Below, piece by piece: positions 37,808 to 45,390 of a stretch of 64,000 nt of DNA (positions are counted from its first letter, which is position 1; each line of letters begins with the position of its first letter). The DNA lies in assembly GCA_029977705.1 (NCBI GenBank), contig JAPOKJ010000001.1, positions 228,593 to 292,592 of the forward strand. Direction: 5' to 3'. A program made the translations under genes and the position numbers. Source of the DNA: Burkholderiales bacterium (GTDB taxonomy: Bacteria; Pseudomonadota; Gammaproteobacteria; Burkholderiales; Burkholderiaceae_E). The notes beneath the pieces were generated by a model that was not told where the DNA came from, searched no databases, and saw only the letters and a list, made by a program, of their open reading frames with translations.

Positions 37808-38878
37808 ATGAGCGCCCATACCCCTTCCGCCGAACAAGACGCCGCCATCCCCGGCTATCAGGTGGCCGCCGTAGAGGCCTGGCTGGCCACCCATGTGCCG
37901 CAGCTCAAGGCCCCTTTGCGCTGGACCAAGCTCGAAGGCGGGCATTCCAACCTGACCTATCGCCTCGACGACGCGCAGGGGCGTGCCGCCGTGATCCGCC
38001 GTCCGCCCCTGGGCCAGCTGCTGCCCAAGGCCCATGACATGGGCCGCGAATGGGCCTTGATCAGTGCACTGGGCAAGACCCCGGTGCCGGTGCCCGAGGC
38101 GATGGGCTTTTGCGAGGACCCGGCCGTCACCGGTGCGCATTTCTACGTGATGGGTCTGATCGATGGCCATCCGCTGTACAAGGTCGAGGACACCGAGCGC
38201 TGGGTACCGCTGCCGCTGCGCGAGCGCATGGCGCATTCCTTCATCGATGTGCTGGCCGACCTGCACTCGGTCGATCCCGATGCGGTGGGACTGGGTGACC
38301 TGGGCAAGAAGGACGACTACATCGGCCGCCAGCTCAAGACCTGGTACCGCTCCTGGAATGCCTCGATCGAGGGCGCGCAGCTGGATGACGAGCGTGCCCA
38401 TCGCTTGCAGAAGTTCTTCCTCGACAATGTGCCCGACCAGGGCCCGGCGCGGGTGGTGCATGGTGACTACGGCACCCACAACACCTTGATCGGTCCCGAT
38501 GGCACGCTGGCGGCAGTGGTGGACTGGGAGATCTCCACGCTCGGCGATCCGCTGGCCGACCTGGCCTATGCCCTGAACCAGTGGGCCGAGCCGGGCGACC
38601 CAGTGCCGCCGCGCGGCCCGCGTCCCACGGCCTTGCCCGGCTTTCCTTCGCGAAAGACCCTGACCGATCGCTACGCAGCCCGCACCGGGCGCGACCTGTC
38701 CAAGCTGGATTACTACATCGGCTTCAACCACTGGAAGTCGGCCTGCATCGTGCACGGCGTCTATGCCCGCTACATGGAGGGCAAGAAGAGCACGGTGGGG
38801 GTGGACATGGAGGGCCTGAAGCGCTCGATCCTGATGTCACTGGATGCGGCGCAGGCGGCGGTGGAGCGGCTGGGATAG
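37808..38878 (+). CDS. Aminoglycoside-phosphotransferase-fold kinase (ACAD10/11 kinase-like, LvaA-like)
   Basis: A 356-residue kinase-like protein. It has LEGGHSNLTYRL for nucleotide binding, the Brenner motif HGDYGTHNTLI with the catalytic Asp, and the metal Asp in VVDWEISTLGDPLADLAY. This type resembles the kinase part of ACAD10/ACAD11 and bacterial LvaA, which phosphorylate 4-hydroxyacyl-CoA so that a partner ACAD can remove the phosphate. A candidate partner is the ACAD encoded convergently at 39471-40901. It runs in the opposite direction to most of its neighbours. Confidence 0.87.
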   Translation: MSAHTPSAEQDAAIPGYQVAAVEAWLATHVPQLKAPLRWTKLEGGHSNLTYRLDDAQGRAAVIRRPPLGQLLPKAHDMGREWALISALGKTPVPVPEAMGFCEDPAVTGAHFYVMGLIDGHPLYKVEDTERWVPLPLRERMAHSFIDVLADLHSVDPDAVGLGDLGKKDDYIGRQLKTWYRSWNASIEGAQLDDERAHRLQKFFLDNVPDQGPARVVHGDYGTHNTLIGPDGTLAAVVDWEISTLGDPLADLAYALNQWAEPGDPVPPRGPRPTALPGFPSRKTLTDRYAARTGRDLSKLDYYIGFNHWKSACIVHGVYARYMEGKKSTVGVDMEGLKRSILMSLDAAQAAVERLG

Positions 38879-38897
38879 CGCCTGCATCTTTACATAC

Positions 38898-38930
38898 CCA
38901 ATAAGATTCGGGTCGTAAACGACCTATTGG
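38898..38930. repeat. Nested inverted repeat upstream of HTH gene
   Basis: Inner palindrome GGTCG-TAAA-CGACC (38911-38924) is flanked by CCAATA (38898-38903) and TATTGG (38925-38930). It lies in a visibly AT-richer stretch just before a small HTH gene, and may be an operator for it or a short hairpin. Confidence 0.6.
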
Positions 38931-38977
38931 AAGTACATGTCGTCGAAGTCACACCTCATGACTATCGGAGAAAGTAA

Positions 38978-39238
38978 ATGAGCGATTTTCGTCCTGCCAA
39001 ACGTCGTGTCGATGTGTCCGTCGGAGAATCCGTCAGGATCATCCGGGAGCTTCAGGAATTGAGCCAGGTGGATCTGGCCAAACTGACGGGGATTCCCCAA
39101 TCGACACTCTCAGCCATTGAGAATGATCGCGTCAACCTGGGGGTCGAGCGAGCCAAGGTCCTGGCGCGCGCCTTGAAATGCCATCCCGCAGTCCTGGTTT
39201 TTCCTGGATGGGAGTTGGACGTCAGGAAGGCTGCCTAG
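38978..39238 (+). CDS. Small HTH (XRE/HigA-like) DNA-binding protein
   Basis: An 86-residue protein with one helix-turn-helix: SVRIIRELQELSQVDLAKLTGIPQSTLSAIENDRVNLGVERAKVLARALKCHP. This is the Cro/CI-type HTH seen in antitoxins of HigA type and in many small regulators. It starts immediately after a TAA (38975-38977) that ends a 32-codon open frame without an ATG (see findings). No toxin gene is visible beside it. Codon use and base composition look less GC-rich than the neighbours, a sign of acquisition. Confidence 0.8.
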   Translation: MSDFRPAKRRVDVSVGESVRIIRELQELSQVDLAKLTGIPQSTLSAIENDRVNLGVERAKVLARALKCHPAVLVFPGWELDVRKAA

Positions 39239-39401
39239 AAGCGCAAATGTGCTGCTCAAAGCGATTCGCTGCTGTCTAATATTTCGAGGGGCAGCGTTTT
39301 CGAGCGTTCGGCACGGCGCAGGATACCGATTGGGGAAAGGGTTTGCGGATCCAGATTGATCGGGAAGACGGGGTCGTTGCAGGTCGCCCTCATCGCTCAT
39401 G

Positions 39402-39427
39402 AAAAAGCCGCCCGAGGGCGGCTTTTT
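39402..39427. terminator. Bidirectional intrinsic terminator
   Basis: AAAAAGCCGCC (39402-39412), loop CGAG and GGCGGCTTTTT (39417-39427) form a long stem with A- and T-runs on both sides. It separates the HTH gene from the convergent ACAD gene and can stop transcription in either direction. Confidence 0.85.
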
Positions 39428-39470
39428 CTTTGAGGCCAGCTGTTCAAGCCCGGCCTGCGCGCTTGTCCGA

Positions 39471-40901
39471 TCAGCTGCGGAACACCACCGGCATCGACGA
39501 ATCCTCTTCGCGGCCCTCGTACATGCGGGCCTCGTTGCGACCGACCACCAGGTGATGGACTTCGTCCGGACCGTCGGCCAGGCGCAGCGTGCGCTGCTGG
39601 GCATACATCTTGGCCAGCGGGGGGTGCTGCGACACGCCCAGGGCGCCGTGCATCTGGATCGCCTGGTCGATGATCTGGCACACCTTCTCGGGGACCATGG
39701 CCTTGACCATGTGCACCCAGATACGGGCTTCCTTGTTGCCCAGCACGTCCATCGCCTTGGCGGCCTTCAGGACCATCAGGCGCATGGCTTCGATCTCGAT
39801 GCGGGCACGCGAGACATGCTCGATATTGCCCCCCAGCCACAGCAGCTTCTTGCCGAAGGCTTCGCGCGACAGGCCGCGACCGACCATCATGTCCAGCGCC
39901 TTCTCGGCGGCACCGATCGAGCGCATGCAGTGGTGGATGCGGCCCGGTCCGAGGCGGACCTGGGAGATCTCGAAACCACGGCCTTCGCCCAGCAGCATGT
40001 TCTCCTTGGGCACCTTGACGTTGTCGAAGATGATGTGCATGTGACCGTGCGGGGCATGGTCTTCGCTGAAGACATGCATCGGGCCGACGATCTTGACCCC
40101 CGGGGTGTCCTTGGGCACCAGGATCATCGACTGTTGCTTGTGCGGGGCCGCATTCGGGCTGGTGCGCACCATCGTGATCAGGATCTTGCAGCGCGGGCTG
40201 CCGGCGCCGGAGATGTAGTGCTTCTCGCCGTTGATGACCCAGTGGTTGCCCTTGAGCACGGCACTGGTGGCTACGTTCTTGGCATCCGAGGAGGCATGGT
40301 GCACCTCGGTCATGGCATAGGCGGAGCGGATCTCGCCATTGAGCAGGGGCTCGAGCCATTGCTTTTTCTGGGCCGGGGTGCCGACCCGCTCGAGCACTTC
40401 CATGTTGCCGGTATCGGGTGCCGAGCAGTTCATGGTCTCGGAGGCCAGCGGGTTCTTGCCCAGCTCTGCGGCGATGAAGGCGTAGTCGAGGTTGGACAGG
40501 CCCTCGCCCGTTTCAGCGTCGGGCAGGAAGAAGTTCCACAGGCCTTCCTTCTTGGCCTTTTCCTTGGCACCGTTGAGCAGCTCGAGTTGGCCGGGGGCAT
40601 AGGTCCAGCGATCGGCACCGACCCGACCTTCACCCAGCTTGAAATACTTCTCGCTCATCGGCTCGACGGTCTCGGCGATGAAGCGCTTGACGTGTTCGTA
40701 CAGGGGCACGGCCTTGTCGGACATGCGCAGGTCGTTGAGCACATCGTTGGGGTCCATGCCGAAGGCGGACTCGATCTTGGCGGCCTTGGCTGCTGCCTTG
40801 GGCGAGGCCTTGGCAGGCTTGGCCGACTTGGCGGCAGACTTGGCTGCAGGCTTGGCAGCGGCTTTCTTCACGGCAGACTTGGCTGCGGGCTTGGTGCTCA
40901 T
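39471..40901 (-). CDS. Acyl-CoA dehydrogenase (ACAD10/11-like) with lysine/alanine-rich histone H1-like N-terminal tail
   Basis: A 476-residue ACAD. Residues 1-42 are an Ala/Lys/Pro/Ser-rich tail of the type KPAAKSAVKKAAAKPAAKSA, unusual for this family. The dehydrogenase part follows, with the LWNFFLPDAETGEGLSNLDYA segment typical of the ACAD11-like branch, GNHWVINGEKHYISGAGSPRCK, and QIIDQAIQMHGALGVSQHPPLA. Family members use FAD to oxidise acyl-CoA or process phospho-hydroxyacyl-CoA. Its likely kinase partner is the gene at 37808. The tail resembles the H1-like protein at 61056 and could bind nucleic acid or polyphosphate. Confidence 0.9.
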   Translation of the reverse strand: MSTKPAAKSAVKKAAAKPAAKSAAKSAKPAKASPKAAAKAAKIESAFGMDPNDVLNDLRMSDKAVPLYEHVKRFIAETVEPMSEKYFKLGEGRVGADRWTYAPGQLELLNGAKEKAKKEGLWNFFLPDAETGEGLSNLDYAFIAAELGKNPLASETMNCSAPDTGNMEVLERVGTPAQKKQWLEPLLNGEIRSAYAMTEVHHASSDAKNVATSAVLKGNHWVINGEKHYISGAGSPRCKILITMVRTSPNAAPHKQQSMILVPKDTPGVKIVGPMHVFSEDHAPHGHMHIIFDNVKVPKENMLLGEGRGFEISQVRLGPGRIHHCMRSIGAAEKALDMMVGRGLSREAFGKKLLWLGGNIEHVSRARIEIEAMRLMVLKAAKAMDVLGNKEARIWVHMVKAMVPEKVCQIIDQAIQMHGALGVSQHPPLAKMYAQQRTLRLADGPDEVHHLVVGRNEARMYEGREEDSSMPVVFRS

Positions 40902-41038
40902 GGTCGGTCATCCTCCGGTAGCTCATGGGTTGGAACGGCGCTGCCACCTCGCGGGGCGAGGCAGCAGAGATCATGGGATGGTGGCACAGCGCGGACGGAA
41001 TGGCGGGCACCAGTCCCAAAAAAGGAAGGGCTTTATGT

Positions 41039-42280
41039 TCAGGCCTTGCCGGTGCTGGCCAGGTCGAAGGCAGGATCGGCCGCCTGGGCCGGGGTGGGCG
41101 ACAGGCCCGCATCAAGCAGCTTGCGTACCGCCAGGTGGTCCTTGATGGCATTGACCGAGTCGACTGCGATCAGCCGGCCCTGGGCGAAATGGAAGATCGA
41201 GAAGGAAGCTGCACCCATGTCGCCACGCAGTACGCTCTGCTCGGCGCCCTGACTCAGGCCTGCCATCTGCAGCTTGCGGTCGTACTGGTCGGACCAGAAC
41301 CAGGGGGTGGCGATGAAGGGCCGCTCCTGGCCCATCAGGGCGGCAGCGGCCGAGCGCGCCTGCTCGGTCGCGTTCTGCACCGATTCGAGGCGCAGCAGGC
41401 TGCCATCGGGCAGGCGCCGCGCCGTGCAATCCCCGGCGGCCACGATCAGCGGGTCGCTGGTTCGGGCGCAGGCATCGACGATGATGCCCCGATCCACTGC
41501 CAGGCCGGCGGCCTGGGCGAGCTGGTCATTGGCGCTCACACCGACGCCGATCACCACCAGGCCGCAGGGCAGGGTGCTGCCGTCGGCCAGCCGGATGGCA
41601 GTGGCCTGCCGGCCGCTGGCGTCGGTCTCGATCGCGGCGATGCGCGCCTCCAGCACCAGGTTCACGCCATGGCCGCGGTGCAGTTGCGCATACCAGTCGG
41701 ACAGGGCAGGGGTGAGCACACGGCCGAGCAGCCGCGGGGCGGCCTCGAGCACGGTGACCGCCACCCCCTTCTTGCGGGCGGTGGCTGCCACCTCCAGGCC
41801 GATGAAGCCGCCACCGATCACGACCAGGGCCTGCTGCCGTTCGGTACAGGCCTTCAGGCCCTCGGCAATGCGGCTGGCATCGTCGCGCGAGCGCAGCGGC
41901 AGGACGTTGGCAGCGTCGATGCCGGGCAGGGGCAGACTGCGCGGCGTGGAACCGGTGGCCAGCACCAGACCGGTGTACTCGAGTGCCTCGCCACTGGCCA
42001 GGAGCACCTTGCGGGCGACGCGGTCGATGGCGCTGGCCCGGGTGTCGGTGCGCAGGGTGATGTTTTTCTTGGCCAACAGGTCGGGGGCACGCATCACCAG
42101 CTGCGCTGCATCCACCTCGCCGGCCAGCCAGCCCTTGGACAGGGGCGGGCGGTGGTAGGGGCCATGGGGCTCGTCGCCGAGCAGGGTGATGGCACCGGCA
42201 TAGCCGGCGCTGCGCAAGCCTTCAGCCGCCATCACGCCCGCCTGGCCGGCGCCGATGACGACGATGTGTCCTTCGCTCAT
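41039..42280 (-). CDS. NAD(P)H-dependent ferredoxin/rubredoxin reductase-type flavoprotein
   Basis: A 413-residue pyridine nucleotide-disulfide oxidoreductase-fold protein. FAD motif VVIGAGQAGVMAAEGLR, NAD motif VVIGGGFIGLEVAA, then GVGVSANDQLAQAAGL and AAGDCT. The C-terminal half has the Reductase_C domain (FWSDQYDRKLQMAGL), as in reductases that feed oxygenases or P450s through a ferredoxin. No ferredoxin gene is nearby, so the partner is unknown. It lies 137 nt upstream of the ACAD on the same strand. Confidence 0.9.
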   Translation of the reverse strand: MSEGHIVVIGAGQAGVMAAEGLRSAGYAGAITLLGDEPHGPYHRPPLSKGWLAGEVDAAQLVMRAPDLLAKKNITLRTDTRASAIDRVARKVLLASGEALEYTGLVLATGSTPRSLPLPGIDAANVLPLRSRDDASRIAEGLKACTERQQALVVIGGGFIGLEVAATARKKGVAVTVLEAAPRLLGRVLTPALSDWYAQLHRGHGVNLVLEARIAAIETDASGRQATAIRLADGSTLPCGLVVIGVGVSANDQLAQAAGLAVDRGIIVDACARTSDPLIVAAGDCTARRLPDGSLLRLESVQNATEQARSAAAALMGQERPFIATPWFWSDQYDRKLQMAGLSQGAEQSVLRGDMGAASFSIFHFAQGRLIAVDSVNAIKDHLAVRKLLDAGLSPTPAQAADPAFDLASTGKA

Positions 42281-42397
42281 GGAAATGTCCTGATGATCCT
42301 GGGGCCTGCCATTTTAGGGCCAGATGGATGCGGGCCGACCCCGCTGGCGCATTGCCCCTGCACCGGGCCGGCACAGGTCATTGCGCATGCATGAAGC

Positions 42398-43099
42398 ATG
42401 CGAGAATCCAGGCTCATGATCCGCCTGTCGTTCCCGGTGTTTCCGGCCGGCCTCAAGCCTGCCCGTCCCGTCGTGCTGACGGCACTGCTGATGCTGGTGG
42501 CTGCCCTGGGACTGCCCCGGCCGGTGCTGGCCGGAGCCCAGCAGTACGAGCCCCTGAGTGCGGCCGTGCAAAGCGCGCTGGCCGCCGCGATTGCCGACAA
42601 GTCGCCCCCCAACCCGCGTTTCGATTCGGTCCAGCACAAGATCGAGTGGCTCTCTTTCGCGGCCCAGAAGCTGCCGCGCAAATGGAAGCCGGATCATGCC
42701 CAGCGCATCGAGTTCCTGCTCAGCCTGCGCTACGAGGCGCAGCGAGCCGGCCTGGAGCCCGAGCTGGTGCTCGGGCTGGTCGAGGTGGAAAGCTATTTCC
42801 GCAAGTATGCGGTCTCGAGCGCCGGTGCCCGCGGCTATACGCAGGTGATGCCCTTCTGGACGCGAGTGCTCGCCGATGGCGATGCCACGCAGTTGTTCCA
42901 GATGCGGGTCAACCTGCGCTATGGCTGCACCATCCTGCGCCACTACCTGGACATGGAAAAGGGCGACCTGTTTCGCGCCCTGGGCCGCTACAACGGCAGC
43001 CTGGGCCGGCCCGAATATCCGCAGGCGGTGCTGGCCGCCTGGAAGCGCTGGCAACTGCCGCCCAGGCCTTCGCCCAGTGCGCCTCCGGGCAACCGCTAG
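42398..43099 (+). CDS. Lytic transglycosylase (SLT domain), secreted
   Basis: A 233-residue protein. A long N-terminal basic stretch leads into LTALLMLVAALGLP, a signal peptide ending near VLAGAQQ. The SLT-type catalytic domain follows, with the acid Glu in LGLVEVESYFRKYAVSSAGARGYTQVMPFW and the later YNGSLGRPEYPQ. It cleaves peptidoglycan glycan strands in the periplasm. An alternative start is ATG 42416 (MIRLSF); neither start has a strong Shine-Dalgarno. Confidence 0.88.
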   Translation: MRESRLMIRLSFPVFPAGLKPARPVVLTALLMLVAALGLPRPVLAGAQQYEPLSAAVQSALAAAIADKSPPNPRFDSVQHKIEWLSFAAQKLPRKWKPDHAQRIEFLLSLRYEAQRAGLEPELVLGLVEVESYFRKYAVSSAGARGYTQVMPFWTRVLADGDATQLFQMRVNLRYGCTILRHYLDMEKGDLFRALGRYNGSLGRPEYPQAVLAAWKRWQLPPRPSPSAPPGNR

Positions 43100-43151
43100 G
43101 CAAGGGCCGCAAAACCTCTCGCGCCCACGGCGGAGTCTGTGCGGGCCTTCC

Positions 43152-43616
43152 TCAGGAACGCTTGGACAGCGTCGCCACATCCTTGCCCGAGGAATCCGGC
43201 ACGATGGCGATGGTGATCCGTGCAATGCACACCATCTTGCCGGCGTCGTCTCGGATCTCGATGGACCAGACCTGTGTGGTGCGTCCCAGGTGGATCGGGC
43301 TGACCCGGCCGGTGACCCAGCCCTGGGTGGCAGCGCGCATGTGGTTGGCATTGATGTCCAGGCCCACGGCAGCATGCCCGGGTTCGGTGGCAAAGATGCC
43401 GGCCACCGATCCCAGGGTCTCGGCCAGCAGCACCGAGGCGCCCCCATGCAGGATGCCCATCGGCTGGACGGTACGCCGGTCGACCGGCATGCGGGCCACG
43501 ATGTAGTCGGGACCGATTTCGGTGAATTCGATGCCCAGCCGCTCGACGGCCGTGTCGCGGTGGATGGCCTGGATCTGCGCCAGGTCGGTGGGACGTTTGA
43601 AGATCGAGGCTGTCAT
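43152..43616 (-). CDS. PaaI-type hotdog-fold thioesterase
   Basis: A 154-residue hotdog protein. MGILHGGASVLLAETLGSVAG is the usual HGG(x) motif with the catalytic acid, then LDINANHMRAATQGWVTGR. It hydrolyses acyl-CoA esters. ATG 43616 starts the conserved protein; the same frame is open farther upstream without coding character. It is divergent from the acyl-CoA ligase at 43707 and may release CoA from products of the same pathway. Confidence 0.88.
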   Translation of the reverse strand: MTASIFKRPTDLAQIQAIHRDTAVERLGIEFTEIGPDYIVARMPVDRRTVQPMGILHGGASVLLAETLGSVAGIFATEPGHAAVGLDINANHMRAATQGWVTGRVSPIHLGRTTQVWSIEIRDDAGKMVCIARITIAIVPDSSGKDVATLSKRS

Positions 43617-43706
43617 GAAATGAATTATCCAGCATCCTGGATACGTGGGGCCTCGTGTAATCTCGCGCCTTGCGGACCTTCCTTGAACAACAGGAGACAG
43701 ACGCCG

Positions 43707-45203
43707 ATGAACATCGCCCATGCGCTGATCGACAGTGCCCGCCGCAGCCCGGAGCAGGTGCTGATCCGTTTCGAGGGGCGCAGCTGGACCTATGCCCAGG
43801 TCAATGAATGGTCCGACCAACTGGCGGCCGCCCTGCGCGAAGCGGGGATTGGCAAGGCCGATCGTGTCGCCCTGTACCTGCCGAACGTGCCCGAATTCGT
43901 GATCGCCTATTACGCGATCCAGAAGCTGGGGGCGATCACGGTGACGGTCAACGCCATCCTGAAGAAGGAGGAGGTCCGCTACCTGCTCGATGACTCCGGC
44001 AGCCGGCTGGTATTCACCGAAGCCGAATTGCTGCCCAATGTCCCCTCCGACTGTCCGGCACTGCAGTACCGGGTCACGACCGACGGTGATGGCCTGAAGG
44101 ACTGGCTCGGTGTGGGCAAGGCGCAACTGGCCGGCAAGCCCTTCGAGGCGGTCAACTGCGATGCCGGGGACACCGCCGCCATCCTTTATTCGTCGGGAAC
44201 GACCGGTTTCCCCAAGGGCGTGGCGCTAAGCCAGGCCAACATCGACTCGAACGTGGCCACCTGTGCGCGCTATGCCGGCTACCAGCCTTCGGACAAGCTG
44301 GCCCTGTTCCTGCCCCTGTTCCATGTCTATGGGCAGAATTTCATCATGAATGCCTGCGTGCGCTCGGGCGCCACCCTGTGCATCTTCCGGCGCTTTGTGC
44401 CCGATGTGGTGCTCAGGGCCATCGGCGACGAGGGCATCACGATGTTCTTCGGGGTGCCGACCATCTTCATCGGGGTTCTGGCGATGGACCTGTCGCCCTT
44501 CGATCTGTCCACGCTGCGTTTCGAAATGTCGGCGGCGGCCACCATGCCCGAGGAGATCTCGCGGCGCTGGACCGAGCGCTTCGGACGGCGCATCTATGAG
44601 GGCTACGGGCTGACCGAGTGCTCGCCCTTTGCCTGCTACAACGACCTGCACGAGCACCGCTTTGGCTCGGTGGGACGGGCGGTCGAGAATTTCCAGCTCG
44701 CGATCTTCGACGAGAGCGACCACGAGGTGGCGCGCGGCACCTGGGGCGAGATCGTCATCAAGGGGCCCGGTGTGATGCAGGGCTACTGGAACCGGCCGGC
44801 CGACACGGCACAGGCGCTGCGCGGCGGCTGGCTGCATTCGGGCGATATCGGGCGCATGGACGAGGACGGTTATGTGTTCATCGTCGATCGCGTCAAGGAC
44901 ATGATCAATGTCTCGGGCTTCAAGGTCTGGCCGGCCGAAGTGGAGCAGTACCTGTACCGGCTGGAGGCGATCCAGGAGGTGGCGGTCTACGGCATCAGCC
45001 ATCCGGACAAGGGCGAGCAGGTGGCGGTGGCGGTCGTGCCAAAACCCGGCGCGACCATCACGGCCGCCCAGGTCCAGGCCTATTGCCGCGACAACCTGGC
45101 AGCCTACAAGTATCCGGTGCAGGTCGACATCGTCACGGCGCTGCCCAAGAGCGCGACCGGAAAGATCCTCAAGCGGGTGTTGCGCGAGGGCGGGCGGGCC
45201 TGA
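43707..45203 (+). CDS. Acyl-CoA ligase (AMP-forming), ANL superfamily
   Basis: A 498-residue adenylate-forming enzyme. AMP-binding motif is ILYSSGTTGFPKGVALS; YEGYGLTECSPF, SGDIGRMDEDGYVFIVDRVKDMINVSGFKV and the C-terminal catalytic Lys in LPKSATGKILKRVL are present. It activates a fatty or aromatic acid to its CoA thioester. ACAGGAGACAG precedes ATG 43707, a good ribosome site. It could start the catabolic route served by the ACADs and the thioesterase. Confidence 0.93.
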   Translation: MNIAHALIDSARRSPEQVLIRFEGRSWTYAQVNEWSDQLAAALREAGIGKADRVALYLPNVPEFVIAYYAIQKLGAITVTVNAILKKEEVRYLLDDSGSRLVFTEAELLPNVPSDCPALQYRVTTDGDGLKDWLGVGKAQLAGKPFEAVNCDAGDTAAILYSSGTTGFPKGVALSQANIDSNVATCARYAGYQPSDKLALFLPLFHVYGQNFIMNACVRSGATLCIFRRFVPDVVLRAIGDEGITMFFGVPTIFIGVLAMDLSPFDLSTLRFEMSAAATMPEEISRRWTERFGRRIYEGYGLTECSPFACYNDLHEHRFGSVGRAVENFQLAIFDESDHEVARGTWGEIVIKGPGVMQGYWNRPADTAQALRGGWLHSGDIGRMDEDGYVFIVDRVKDMINVSGFKVWPAEVEQYLYRLEAIQEVAVYGISHPDKGEQVAVAVVPKPGATITAAQVQAYCRDNLAAYKYPVQVDIVTALPKSATGKILKRVLREGGRA

Positions 45204-45390
45204 GCGTCAGCCTCTTGACTGCCGGCCATCGCGCGCTGTGACGTTTTCCGCAGTGCCTGCCCAGACCGGGTGACGATTGCAGGCCCGGCGCCGCCGCTCA
45301 TGGCGCCTGCCCGACCGCCGGTCAGACGGCGAGGGAACCTCCCCTGAACGGGGTATTCCGCCAGCCCCTTGCTGCCGATGAAATGGGCTG

